This document shows positions 27,625-36,461 of a DNA stretch of 64,000 bases, one piece after another; within the stretch, counting starts at the first letter, position 1; every line of letters starts with the position of its first letter. Origin of the DNA: Dyadobacter frigoris (lineage in GTDB: Bacteria; Bacteroidota; Bacteroidia; Cytophagales; Spirosomataceae); assembly GCF_005280585.1 (NCBI RefSeq), contig NZ_SZVO01000011.1, positions 248,391 through 312,390 on the forward strand, read 5' to 3'. The notes beneath the pieces are model-generated. The model ran no database searches. It had not been told where the DNA came from and saw nothing but the letters and a program-made list of their open reading frames with translations. A program made the position numbers and the translations under genes.

Positions 27625-28848
27625 ATGTTCCGCAAATTGAATCCAAAGTATTATTTACTCATGCTGTGGCTTTTTCATGGTATACTAATTTTATTTCTCG
27701 CCTACATCAATCCAAATCATTATACAACTATTGATTCGCAGTATTATCTGGAATCTGCCAGAAATATTTTAGAAGGACGCAGTTATACTATTTTGGAAGG
27801 GTCTCAATACAAATGGAACGGAACATTTCCAATCGGGTATCCGGCAGCGATTGCAATTGTTTCTTTTTTCACAAAAACCAATGTGCTTTGGGCTTCCAAA
27901 ATAGTCAATATTGGTGCAACAGGAACTTGGTTTTTCATTTTAAACTTATGGTTTGGTAAAACTAAATCAGTTTTAATCGGATGTATTCTTTTGCTCGGTC
28001 CCTTTCTCAAACTTTGGGCTCACACCTGGTCAGAGCCATTATTTCTGGTAATTTTATTTTGCTGGGTTTATCATATGCATCAATTAACTAATTCATCAGA
28101 ACTATCAATTTCAAGATTATCTTCTGTACTCGCGCTTGGCTTTTTGTTGATGCTTGTTCGATATGCCGGAATCTTTATTATTCCTTTAAGTCTTGTTTAT
28201 TGCTTCTATTATTTATGGAAAGGAGAAAATAAAAAAAGTCTGGCCGCAATGTTAATTTCCATTTTCTGGTCGGCCGGCTTCATTTTTTATCTTGTACTTA
28301 ATTATCAAAATAGCGGAGAATTATTCGGGGACTCCCGTTTTGACGGGAATATCCGGATAACTGAAAATATCGCCTCTTTTACAAAAGGTTTGATTAATGA
28401 AATATCACTTTTTGGAAACTTCACATTTCATTCCTTTAATATATTTTCACTTGTCGGAATCTGCTTTCGAATATTCATGATTGTTTTGGTAGTTAGAAAA
28501 ATGCGTTTAAAATTCACTGCAACCAATTGGGTTAAACTTAATTTCATTGTCGCATTTTTCTATTTGATTTTTCTTTTCGTTCTAAGAATTTTCAGTCACT
28601 TTGACGAACCTGGCTACCGGCTTTTATCACCTTTTACCTTTCTTATTCTATGCGGACTCGTTTCTGGAATTTCTGATAAACAAATGACAGTTCGGTTGAA
28701 GAATTTGTTGATTGTTTTTATTGTTATTTCCTGGATGGGAGTCATTCCGAAAAATTGCTTGACGGAAAAATTTCATATTTTATTACATAAACGAGAATCT
28801 ATACTTCTAAACCGGGTAACACTTTTTAAAACCTTCAAAAAAAGTTAA
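27625..28848 (+). CDS. Polytopic membrane protein, GT-C glycosyltransferase-like
   Basis: 407 residues with about ten hydrophobic helices and no signal peptide. The first loop contains YTTIDSQYYLESARNILEGRSY; an acidic residue followed by a YY pair in this loop is typical of GT-C enzymes that take sugars from polyprenyl phosphate. GTFPIGYPAAIAI (GYP) and HTWSEPLFLVILFC are further GT39-like features. No exact family is certain. It is translationally coupled to the PorU2-like gene, which hints at a role with surface-anchored products. Confidence 0.6.
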   Translation: MFRKLNPKYYLLMLWLFHGILILFLAYINPNHYTTIDSQYYLESARNILEGRSYTILEGSQYKWNGTFPIGYPAAIAIVSFFTKTNVLWASKIVNIGATGTWFFILNLWFGKTKSVLIGCILLLGPFLKLWAHTWSEPLFLVILFCWVYHMHQLTNSSELSISRLSSVLALGFLLMLVRYAGIFIIPLSLVYCFYYLWKGENKKSLAAMLISIFWSAGFIFYLVLNYQNSGELFGDSRFDGNIRITENIASFTKGLINEISLFGNFTFHSFNIFSLVGICFRIFMIVLVVRKMRLKFTATNWVKLNFIVAFFYLIFLFVLRIFSHFDEPGYRLLSPFTFLILCGLVSGISDKQMTVRLKNLLIVFIVISWMGVIPKNCLTEKFHILLHKRESILLNRVTLFKTFKKS

Positions 28849-28873
28849 CTTTATATAGTAAAACGAAGCAATT

Positions 28874-29071
28874 ATGGAAACATTGATATTTCAATCCGAT
28901 AATCATGAGAAGTTAGATGCCTTAAAAGCATTTGCGAAATCTCTGGATATTTATTTTGAAACTAAGGAGAAACCTTACGATCCTGAGTTTGTAGCTAAAA
29001 TTCAAGAAAGTAGACGGCAGTTTGAAAATGGTCAACACAAGGTGATTGACATTGAAGATTTATGGAAATGA
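28874..29071 (+). CDS. Antitoxin of a YoeB-type toxin-antitoxin pair
   Basis: 65 residues, METLIFQSDN at the start, a helix (KLDALKAFAKSLDIYFE) and a C-terminal toxin-binding tail ending VIDIEDLWK. Its stop overlaps the toxin start (ATGA). The antitoxin reading frame is intact although the toxin frame is broken. It probably binds the toxin and the operon's promoter. Confidence 0.78.
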   Translation: METLIFQSDNHEKLDALKAFAKSLDIYFETKEKPYDPEFVAKIQESRRQFENGQHKVIDIEDLWK

Positions 29072-29330
29072 TAAGAGAGCTTGATTTTTCTGAAAAAGCT
29101 CAACAAGATATTTCATACTGGAAAAGACAGGAAACATTAAAATTCAAAAAAAGATTAAGGAACTCTTATTATCAATTCAAGAAACACCTTTTCATGGAAT
29201 TGGAAAACCAGAAGCCTTAAAATACGAGTTATCTGGCTCGTGGTCTCGAAGAATTGACCATGAGCATCGGATTGTTTATCGTGTGACAGAGAAATTCATT
29301 AAAATTGAATCGCTAAAAGATCATTATTGA
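29068..29330 (+). pseudogene. Frameshifted Txe/YoeB family mRNA interferase
   Basis: The frame starts MIRELDFSEKAQQDISYWKRQ. Near 29130 the reading moves by one base: in the next frame it continues KIQKKIKELLLSIQETPFHGIGKPEALKYELSGSWSRRIDHEHRIVYRV and ends ESLKDHY. Joined, this is an 87-residue YoeB with the expected Glu (KYELSG), Arg (SRRI) and C-terminal His-Tyr. One missing G after CAG would explain it. The length of 263 bp is one short of a whole number of codons. Either the toxin was inactivated by a one-base deletion, or this is a sequencing error. Confidence 0.85.
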
Positions 29331-29461
29331 TTACATAATATTAGTCATTAAACATCTTCTTAGATTTTCAAACTGAATTTTATCAATCAAAATCTCCCAC
29401 TTTTTCATTCCTCCAACCCGACTTCTCACACCCTTTACCTTTACTTTCCATAAAAACTTCT

Positions 29462-29469
29462 TATTTTTG
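29462..29469 (+). promoter_or_regulatory. -7 element for the DUF4290 gene
   Basis: TATTTTTG matches TAnnTTTG and lies 26 bp before the TTG start, leaving a short 5' leader. Confidence 0.5.
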
Positions 29470-29494
29470 TGAATTCTAAAAATCTTCGAAGCTC

Positions 29495-30232
29495 TTGAAA
29501 GAATACGGTAGCAACGTACAAAAACTTGCCGACCACATCGTGAAGATGGAGGATAAGGCTAAACGCAATCTCTACGCGCACATATTGATTGAACTCATGC
29601 GTCAGATACATCCGAACATGAGGGATAATCAGGATTATACAAACAAACTCTGGGATGACTTATACATCATGTCAGGGTTTCAACTGGATGTGGACAGCCC
29701 ATACCCACCGCCTTCTCCTGAATCTTTGGGTAAAAAGCCATTGACTGTTGGTTACAATCAACATAATTTAATGTATCGTCACTACGGACGGAACATTGAT
29801 TTGTTGCTGCAAAAAGCGATTCAGACTGAAAATGAAGAAGATCGCCTTGCTTTCGTTTCCTATGTTTTTCGTTTGATGCGTTCGTTTTTTAATACCTGGA
29901 ATAAGGACAATCCTGAGGACCACGTGTTGATAGGACAGCTTGAACTTTTGACAAAAGGTCAATTGAAAGAAGAAATTGATTACATCCGTAAAAATGGCCC
30001 GGTAGATGCTGCTCCGAAAGACCGTAACAGCAATCAGGACAGAAATCGCGGAAATCATTCCAATGCCTTCAAAGCGCAGCCTAGTCAGGATCGTCAGGTA
30101 TCGAACAATCCGAACAATAACCGGAACCGCCCTAACAATAACAACAATAATAAATTCGCAGGTAGAAGTAATAATAACAACAACAATCGTAACAACAACA
30201 ATAATAATAATCGCAAAAAGCCTGGAATTTAA
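29495..30232 (+). CDS. DUF4290 protein with Asn/Arg-rich tail
   Basis: 245 residues. The start is the TTG at 29495: no ATG lies upstream before an in-frame TAA, and the family opens with KEYGSNVQKLADHIV. Residues 1-175 form the helical DUF4290 domain (RNLYAHILIELMRQIHPNM; DPYPPPSPE-like proline stretch; YGRNIDLLLQKAIQ). Residues 176-245 are disordered and dominated by Asn, Arg and Gln with runs of up to seven Asn. Proteins with this domain are widespread in Bacteroidetes, often upstream of murA as here (60 bp). Function is unknown; the basic tail could bind RNA. Confidence 0.85.
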   Translation: MKEYGSNVQKLADHIVKMEDKAKRNLYAHILIELMRQIHPNMRDNQDYTNKLWDDLYIMSGFQLDVDSPYPPPSPESLGKKPLTVGYNQHNLMYRHYGRNIDLLLQKAIQTENEEDRLAFVSYVFRLMRSFFNTWNKDNPEDHVLIGQLELLTKGQLKEEIDYIRKNGPVDAAPKDRNSNQDRNRGNHSNAFKAQPSQDRQVSNNPNNNRNRPNNNNNNKFAGRSNNNNNNRNNNNNNNRKKPGI

Positions 30233-30291
30233 TGTCCGGCCTTATTTTCTCAACCGGTTTTTAACTTCCATTCTACTGCCTGCAACTACCT

Positions 30292-31599
30292 ATGGCTTCA
30301 TTTAAAATAACAGGAGACAGACGCCTGAAGGGTGAAATTATACCTCAGGGCGCCAAAAACGAAGCATTACAAATTATTTGTGCCGTACTTCTTACATCTG
30401 AACCGGTTACAATACATAATATTCCTAACATCCGTGATGTCAATCAGCTTATTGATCTTTTAGGAGATCTGGGTGTTAGAAAAACGCGTTTGAGCGATTC
30501 TTCTGTTCGTTTTGAAGCGAATGATATCAATCTGGATTATCTTGAATCGGATTCTTTCCGTCAGAAAGCTGCCGCTTTGCGTGGTTCTGTAATGTTGCTT
30601 GGCCCGATGCTGGCACGTTTCCGAAAAGGAAGAATCCCTCGTCCGGGTGGTGATAAAATCGGTAGAAGACGTCTGGATACGCACTTTATCGGCTTTGAAA
30701 AACTGGGTGCAGAATTCAGTTATGACGGCGAAGACGGAGGTTTCTACCGTGTAGATGCTAAAAATCTGAAAGGTGCTTACATGCTTTTGGATGAAGCTTC
30801 GGTAACCGGAACAGCCAACATTCTGATGGCAGCCGTGATGGCAGAAGGCACTACCACACTTTACAACGCAGCTTGCGAACCTTATCTTCAGCAGCTTTGT
30901 AAAATGCTGAACCGCATGGGCGCGAAGATTTCCGGTATTTCTTCCAATTTACTTGTTATTGAAGGTGTAAGCGAATTGAAAGGAACGGAACATACCATGC
31001 TTCCGGATATGATCGAGATTGGTAGTTTTATCGGATTGGCAGCCATGACACAATCTGAAATTACGATCAAAAATTGTCATATTCCTGAATTGGGCATTAT
31101 ACCTGAAGTTTTCCAGAAACTGGGAATCCAGATGGAATTCCGTGGTGATGATATTTTTATTCCCGCACAGGAAAAATACCGGATGGAAAATTATCTGGAT
31201 GGTTCCACGCTTTCTGTTGCCGATGCGCCATGGCCAGGTTTTACGCCTGATTTGCTAAGTATCGTTTTGGTAACTGCAACACAGGCGCAGGGAACGGTTC
31301 TTATTCACCAGAAAATGTTCGAAAGTCGTTTGTTCTTTGTGGATAAACTGATTGAAATGGGCGCTCAGATCATTCTTTGTGATCCTCACCGCGCGACTGT
31401 CATCGGGCACAACCGCGAAACACAATTAAGAGGAATTCGTATGACTTCTCCTGATATTCGTGCGGGTGTTGCACTTCTTATTGCAGCAATGTCAGCGAAA
31501 GGTGTGAGTATTATTGACAATATTGAACAAATTGACCGTGGTTATCAAAATATTGATACACGGTTAAATGCAATCGGAGCAGAAATTGTCCGTTTGTAA
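30292..31599 (+). CDS. murA: UDP-N-acetylglucosamine 1-carboxyvinyltransferase with Asp at the fosfomycin site
   Basis: 435 residues, the first committed step of peptidoglycan precursor synthesis (PEP transfer to UDP-GlcNAc). The opening KITGDRRLKGEIIPQGAKNEALQII carries the PEP-binding Lys. The active-site loop reads PRPGGDKIGRRRLDTHF, so Asp121 replaces the Cys that is alkylated by fosfomycin in E. coli. The C-terminal TSPDIRAGVALLIAAM with catalytic Arg is intact. An Asp at this site occurs in naturally fosfomycin-resistant bacteria, so resistance is expected. Confidence 0.95.
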   Translation: MASFKITGDRRLKGEIIPQGAKNEALQIICAVLLTSEPVTIHNIPNIRDVNQLIDLLGDLGVRKTRLSDSSVRFEANDINLDYLESDSFRQKAAALRGSVMLLGPMLARFRKGRIPRPGGDKIGRRRLDTHFIGFEKLGAEFSYDGEDGGFYRVDAKNLKGAYMLLDEASVTGTANILMAAVMAEGTTTLYNAACEPYLQQLCKMLNRMGAKISGISSNLLVIEGVSELKGTEHTMLPDMIEIGSFIGLAAMTQSEITIKNCHIPELGIIPEVFQKLGIQMEFRGDDIFIPAQEKYRMENYLDGSTLSVADAPWPGFTPDLLSIVLVTATQAQGTVLIHQKMFESRLFFVDKLIEMGAQIILCDPHRATVIGHNRETQLRGIRMTSPDIRAGVALLIAAMSAKGVSIIDNIEQIDRGYQNIDTRLNAIGAEIVRL

Positions 31600-31612
31600 T
31601 ATTATTCAAGTT

Positions 31613-31655
31613 CTAACAAAGAAAGGCGCTTCATCGAGGCGCCTTTCTTTGTTAG
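31613..31655. terminator. Long-stem bidirectional terminator between murA and the DUF1080 gene
   Basis: A perfect 17-bp stem, CTAACAAAGAAAGGCGC and its complement, has a 9-nt loop. T-rich arms on both strands suit a terminator that serves the two converging genes. Confidence 0.8.
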
Positions 31656-31681
31656 AAACGATTTCTAAATTTCCTTAAAGA

Positions 31682-32536
31682 TTATTTTTTCTTGTAAGTA
31701 CAAGCTGAATTATCAGCCTTCACATAATAATCTTTGTAATTCGTCGCTTTCGGATCCATGCACCCTTTCAGGTTCAGGATTTCAACTTTTCTGAATTCCA
31801 CCGGATGACTTTCGCTTTGCAATGAAATGGAGCCGTGATCCAGTAATTTGCCGTCAATAAATTGTGCAGGGTTATTTCCGCTCACATTTCCTCCACCCAT
31901 TTGCGGTTTATTATAGGCCAAAACCATTTCGCCGTTTGCAAAATGCTGAATCAATGAATCTCCCAAAACCAGTACTTCTGCACGTACCCACTGATCTCCA
32001 TTGTAAGTTTTTGAAGTAGAATTAACGCAATGCTGAGTCACCAGTTTCCCGTTCATTTCTACATTAGTTCCCGGCGTACATAAGTTACAGGTAGTACGTT
32101 TTTTTTCATCACCGCCAAGTAATTGCACTTCTATGGAAATAGGAAAATCCTGATCTTTTCCCATCGTTGCAGCCGGCTGACCTTGTACCATAATCCCGCT
32201 GTTTCTCCATGCCCAGCCTTCTCCTTTTGGCGCCTGTTCGCCTACGAAGCGATATTCAACGGCAATCCGGTAATAGGAGAAATCACTTTTGTAAAAAATG
32301 TGCCCGTATTTTTGTTTAAAATCATCATACTTATCATAGCGAACGACCATTTTCCCGTCTTCCACCCGAAAAGTATTTCCAAAATTATCGTTCAAATCAT
32401 AACCACGGATTTTGATGTCCCAGCCATCCAGGTTTTTTCCGTTAAAAAGCTGTTTCCATTCTTTGTTATCTATCTGCTTTTGAGCAAAAGCCCCGAAGCA
32501 AAAGAGAGTAAGTGCAATACTGAATACTAATTTCAT
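31682..32536 (-). CDS. DUF1080 (3-keto-disaccharide hydrolase family) secreted protein
   Basis: 284 residues with a signal peptide ending GAFAQ. The DUF1080 concanavalin-like fold has WKQLFNGKNLDGWDIK, the family's opening, then NSGIMVQG, ISIEVQLLGGD and HGSISLQSESHPVEFRKVEI. Members bind or hydrolyse sugars such as 3-keto-glucosides. The tail GCMDPKATNYKDYYVKADNSACTY is a short disulfide-bonded motif common at the ends of secreted Bacteroidetes proteins. No gene context here fixes the substrate. Confidence 0.9.
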   Translation of the reverse strand: MKLVFSIALTLFCFGAFAQKQIDNKEWKQLFNGKNLDGWDIKIRGYDLNDNFGNTFRVEDGKMVVRYDKYDDFKQKYGHIFYKSDFSYYRIAVEYRFVGEQAPKGEGWAWRNSGIMVQGQPAATMGKDQDFPISIEVQLLGGDEKKRTTCNLCTPGTNVEMNGKLVTQHCVNSTSKTYNGDQWVRAEVLVLGDSLIQHFANGEMVLAYNKPQMGGGNVSGNNPAQFIDGKLLDHGSISLQSESHPVEFRKVEILNLKGCMDPKATNYKDYYVKADNSACTYKKK

Positions 32537-32687
32537 GAGTGGTTTATTTAAATAAAAGATGTAACATGCTAATTGTCAGACAAAAAGAAAGATATATGCG
32601 CTATACGAATTATCCTGCCCAATATCCTGTTCTATAAAGGCAGATTAAAGCCTACTACTTTGTAAGCTCTGATCCTGTAAATATACT

Positions 32688-33605
32688 ATGAGAACTAAAA
32701 ATATAAAGCGTAAAGGACATTCGGAAGATTTTTTTGGTGAATACCGTGACTTTTGGTGGAACGAAGGATTCTTAAATTTACTCGCAAAACGATTACAACT
32801 GCATACCCATTTCAACCTGCTGGATGTTGGCTGCGGACAATGCCATTGGAGCCGTCTCCTTGTTGATTATCTTGGTTCGCCCGCCAAAGTTTCGGGCGTA
32901 GACAATGATAAAAAATGGGCAAAAGGCGAAACCGAACTTCGCAATTATTTCGAATCCAAGGGAATTGATTTTGATTTAAAAAAAGGAGATGCCCACAAAC
33001 TCCCTTATGAAGACGAAACCTTTGATATTGTTACCTGTCAAACACTGCTCATTCATGTTCAGCATCCTAAAATTGTAATTGACGAAATGAAGCGGGTTTT
33101 GAAACCCGGTGGCATAATTCTTTGTGTAGAACCAAATAATCTGGTACAAAGTCTGACACAAAGTTCAGTATCGATGAATGACCCAATTGACGAAGTACTG
33201 GATCATGTGAAATATGCGCTGATTTTTGAAAGAGGGAAAAAGAAACTGGGACTTGGCGATAATTCGCTGGGTGATCTGGTCCCTGGATTTTTGGTTCAGG
33301 CAGGATTCGATCAGGTTGAAGTCCGGCTTTCGGATAAGGCTATCGCGATGTATCCACCTTATACGACGGACGAACAGATTGCTACCATGAGACAATGGCA
33401 AAATGGTAATACATGGAGTAATGAGGAATTTTCGGATTATGATTATTTCAGGGCAATGGGTCAGGAAAATCTTGACTTTTTCGAAAAATATAAAAGAAAA
33501 TACGCACATCTTGGTGAACGAATGATTCGCAATATTGACGCAAATAAATATCATTCTGCGGGTGGAGCTATGATGTATGTAATTTCAGGAACGAAATCTG
33601 TATAA
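32688..33605 (+). CDS. Class I SAM-dependent methyltransferase
   Basis: 305 residues. Motif I is NLLDVGCGQCHWS (residues about 46-58), followed by SGVDNDKKW, GDAHKLPYEDETFDIV (motif III/post II) and VLKPGGIILCVEPN. The C-terminal 130 residues contain an extra helical region and no further recognised domain. The acceptor is unknown; candidates are a lipid or quinone intermediate, or a small molecule. It is ten bases from the photolyase frame, so the two are likely co-transcribed. Confidence 0.85.
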   Translation: MRTKNIKRKGHSEDFFGEYRDFWWNEGFLNLLAKRLQLHTHFNLLDVGCGQCHWSRLLVDYLGSPAKVSGVDNDKKWAKGETELRNYFESKGIDFDLKKGDAHKLPYEDETFDIVTCQTLLIHVQHPKIVIDEMKRVLKPGGIILCVEPNNLVQSLTQSSVSMNDPIDEVLDHVKYALIFERGKKKLGLGDNSLGDLVPGFLVQAGFDQVEVRLSDKAIAMYPPYTTDEQIATMRQWQNGNTWSNEEFSDYDYFRAMGQENLDFFEKYKRKYAHLGERMIRNIDANKYHSAGGAMMYVISGTKSV

Positions 33606-33641
33606 GTTAACTTTGTGAATTTTAAGTTTGTTTTTCGGTTT

Positions 33642-34955
33642 ATGAAAAAAGAGAAAATAGCAATTTTTTGGTACCGCCGCGATTTACGTCTTCATGATAA
33701 CGCAGGTTTATATCGCGCTTTAAAATCAGGATTGCCAGTATTACCTCTTTTCATATTTGATAAAACAATTCTGGACAAGCTTGAAAATAAGGATGACAAA
33801 CGGATCACCTTTATTTACGATGCAATCATCGCAATACAAAAGGAACTGAAAAAGCAAGATTCTGACATTCTGGTTCGTTATGGAGCTCCGCTTGAAATTT
33901 GGAAGGATCTGATTGAAGAATATGATATTGCAGAAGTTTATACAAATAAGGATTACGAATCTTACGCAAAGGAGCGCGACGGACAGGTAAAAGACTTATT
34001 GTCAAAAAACGGAGCAGAATTAAAAAGCTTTAAGGATCAGGTTATTTTTGAAAAACAGGAAGTTTTAACCGGACAAAATACGGTTTATACTGTTTTTACG
34101 CCATACAGCAGAGCCTGGAAGGCGAAACTCAACGACTTCTATTTATCATCATATCCGACAGAAAAATACTTTTCCAATTTTTTCAAAACAAAACCTAATC
34201 CAACTCCTTCTTACAAGGAAATTGGATTTATTGAAACAGATCATGCTTTTCCAGACGAAAATGTAAAATCTGATTTGATTGAGAAGTATGAAGAAAACCG
34301 TAATTATCCAGCGATTCCGGGAACGTCAAGAATGGGCCTTCATCTTCGTTTTGGAACAGTTAGTATCCGTGAGTTGGCTAGAAAAGCTTCTGAACATAGC
34401 CAAACTTACCTGAATGAATTAATCTGGCGGGATTTCTATTTTCAAATCCTATGGAATTTCCCACACGTTGGACAAGGAAAAGCCTTTCGTGCGGATTATG
34501 ACAAAATCAAATGGAGAAATAACGAAAAAGAATTTGAGCTGTGGTGTCAGGGAAAAACAGGATATCCGCTGGTTGATGCAGGAATGCATCAGTTGAACGA
34601 AACCGGATTTATGCACAATCGCGTTCGTATGGTGACGGCAAGTTTTCTAACCAAACATCTGTTGATAGACTGGCGTTGGGGCGAAGCTTATTTTGCGGAA
34701 AAATTACTGGATTATGATTTGTCGGCCAACAATGGAGGCTGGCAATGGGTAGCAGGGTCAGGGACTGACGCAGCGCCTTATTTCAGGATTTTTAATCCCG
34801 AAGCTCAGGCTGCCAAATTTGATCCAAAAGGTGAATATATCAAAAAATGGGTACCGGAACTCAATTCGATGAATTACCCGACACCCATGGTTGACCATAA
34901 ATTTGCTCGCGAACGCTGTTTGAAAACCTACAAAGAAGCGCTTGATAATGGTTAA
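33642..34955 (+). CDS. phrB: Deoxyribodipyrimidine photolyase (cryptochrome/photolyase family)
   Basis: 437 residues from the ATG at 33642; nine codons upstream in the frame do not belong to the family, which opens AIFWYRRDLRLHDNAGL. The N-terminal alpha/beta domain binds the antenna cofactor. The C-terminal FAD domain has TSRMGLHLRFGTVSIREL, the loop LIWRDFYFQILWNFP, GYPLVDAGMHQL and NNGGWQWVAGSGTDAAPYFR. It uses light to split cyclobutane pyrimidine dimers. The class I CPD type fits best, although the subclass needs alignment. Confidence 0.92.
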   Translation: MKKEKIAIFWYRRDLRLHDNAGLYRALKSGLPVLPLFIFDKTILDKLENKDDKRITFIYDAIIAIQKELKKQDSDILVRYGAPLEIWKDLIEEYDIAEVYTNKDYESYAKERDGQVKDLLSKNGAELKSFKDQVIFEKQEVLTGQNTVYTVFTPYSRAWKAKLNDFYLSSYPTEKYFSNFFKTKPNPTPSYKEIGFIETDHAFPDENVKSDLIEKYEENRNYPAIPGTSRMGLHLRFGTVSIRELARKASEHSQTYLNELIWRDFYFQILWNFPHVGQGKAFRADYDKIKWRNNEKEFELWCQGKTGYPLVDAGMHQLNETGFMHNRVRMVTASFLTKHLLIDWRWGEAYFAEKLLDYDLSANNGGWQWVAGSGTDAAPYFRIFNPEAQAAKFDPKGEYIKKWVPELNSMNYPTPMVDHKFARERCLKTYKEALDNG

Positions 34956-35096
34956 TTGTAAATGGTTAAGGGTTAATGGATATTTGAAATATTTGGCCGA
35001 AGTGATGCTTTTTTGTAAGCTCATATACTTTAATTGTTAACGGTCAAGAACTGGTTTCCAGCCTCATTAACCCTTAACAATTAACACTTAACCATT
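34947..35096. repeat. Inverted array of 7-bp TTAA repeats between convergent genes
   Basis: Left arm 34947-34978 and right arm 35065-35096 are reverse complements in about 28 of 31 positions, across an 86-bp centre. Each arm is itself tandem: heptamers of the form GGTTAAT, TGTAAAT, GGTTAAG, GGTTAAT on the left, and GGTTAAG, TGTTAAT, TGTTAAG, GGTTAAT on the right when read from the other strand. The phrB stop codon lies inside the left arm. It may act as a two-way terminator, but the T run is not typical. Confidence 0.75.
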
Positions 35097-35103
35097 AAAA
35101 AGA

Positions 35104-36390
35104 TTATTTCCCTCCTACTACTACCTCTATCATTTCTTCGGGCAGCAAGTACGTTGATGCCATTAATTGAATGTCTTCCTGCGTAGTTGCGTGAATCTGA
35201 TCGATGTATTTGCTGAAATAATCAGCTGGTAAACTGTCGAGCAAAAGAATTTTCTGGCGGTCTGCGACTTCAAATGCTGTGTTTAAAGATCCGGCAAATT
35301 CTCCGGCCATGAAATTCTTAACCGTTTGTAATTCATCTTCACCAACCAGTTCTGTTTGCAGGCGATAGATTTCCTTTTTTATTTCGTCGATTGTTTGCTG
35401 TGTAAATTCCTTTTTCACGTCAGTACCAATCATAAAATAGCCTTCACGGCCAAGTGTAATCATGTGAGAGGAAATTCCGTAAGTTAATCCTTTTTCCTCA
35501 CGAATGTTCTTCATCAAACGAGACCCGAAATATCCTCCAAGGATTTCATTTGTTACCAGCATTTTGAAATAATCTGGATGTGTCCTGGTAAACAATTTCC
35601 GGCCGATACGAATTGTTGACTGTACGCTATCTGATTTTTCAACCAAAATCTCTTTTCCCTGATATTCGGTATAACTATCGTGCTCAATTTCAGAATCATC
35701 CGTTTGGTATTCCAGCTGACCAAAATAATCATTGACAAGCTTTACATCCTGATCGCTAACTTGTCCGGCCAAAACCAAAGTCCGTTTTCCGTTTTTGATA
35801 TGTTTTTCAAAATGTTCCTGGATTTGTGCCAAAGGCAATTCCTGGATATTTTTTTCTTCCTGACTTTGTCCATAAGGATGATCGCCGCCGAATAATTGTC
35901 TGCGGAATTCAGTAGTTGCCAAATAAGCGGTTTTCTCCTTGTTGATTTTAAGATTCTGTAAAGTAATGTTTCTCATTTCATCCAGTTCCTTTTCAGGAAA
36001 AAGTGGATTTTCGATAAGTTCACGGATTAAAGTCAGTACTTCCGGTAAAAATCTAGACAGGCAATAAACCACAATTCCCGAGCGATCAGAAGAATGTGTC
36101 ATGTCAATAAAAGCGCCGATATTATCAAAAGCTTCGCTAAGCGCGGAGGAAGTATAAGATTTTGTGCCTTCGGGAAGCATCTTGATAGCAAAAAAGGACG
36201 CTCCGACGGATGTTTCGTGCCAGTTTCCTGATTCAAAAATACACTCAAAACGCACGACTGGCTGTTCACCAATGTTGATTACATGAAGAGGAATTCCATT
36301 ATCAAGTACATGAGATTGTGGCTCAGGCAAGTTTATTGTTTTGATAATTTTAAAATCGGGAGCTTCGGTCCGGTCGAGTATCATAGTCAT
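35104..36390 (-). CDS. M16 family peptidase-like protein lacking the HxxEH zinc site
   Basis: About 428 residues starting at the ATG at 36390. An ATG ten codons earlier sits inside the terminator stem of the porV transcript, so I reject it. The fold is M16: PQSHVLDNGIPLHVI, then FESGNWHETSVGASFFAIKMLPEGT where zinc peptidases have HxxEH. The C-terminal half keeps GSRLMKNIREEKGLTYGISS, the Arg/Tyr motif of the partner subunit. No signal peptide. It is probably the non-catalytic subunit of a two-chain M16 protease; the catalytic subunit is not in this window. Confidence 0.88.
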   Translation of the reverse strand: MTMILDRTEAPDFKIIKTINLPEPQSHVLDNGIPLHVINIGEQPVVRFECIFESGNWHETSVGASFFAIKMLPEGTKSYTSSALSEAFDNIGAFIDMTHSSDRSGIVVYCLSRFLPEVLTLIRELIENPLFPEKELDEMRNITLQNLKINKEKTAYLATTEFRRQLFGGDHPYGQSQEEKNIQELPLAQIQEHFEKHIKNGKRTLVLAGQVSDQDVKLVNDYFGQLEYQTDDSEIEHDSYTEYQGKEILVEKSDSVQSTIRIGRKLFTRTHPDYFKMLVTNEILGGYFGSRLMKNIREEKGLTYGISSHMITLGREGYFMIGTDVKKEFTQQTIDEIKKEIYRLQTELVGEDELQTVKNFMAGEFAGSLNTAFEVADRQKILLLDSLPADYFSKYIDQIHATTQEDIQLMASTYLLPEEMIEVVVGGK

Positions 36391-36394
36391 ATAT

Positions 36395-36436
36395 TGATAA
36401 AAAAGCGAATGACGTTCCATAACATCATTCGCTTTT
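36395..36436 (-). terminator. Terminator after porV
   Basis: A perfect 12-bp stem, AAAAGCGAATGA and its complement, with a 12-nt loop and a T-rich run on the minus strand. It ends the porU-porV transcript just before the M16 gene. Confidence 0.85.
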
Positions 36437-36461
36437 CATTAATTAATAGGAAGTAAAGATA

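Noticed and set aside
30100..30230. Asn-codon-rich run as a tandem DNA repeat
   Set aside because: The AAC/AAT runs encode the DUF4290 tail in frame; they are explained by the protein.
36391..36420. Upstream ATG for the M16 gene
   Set aside because: It lies in the stem of the porV terminator, and the family match begins after the later ATG.
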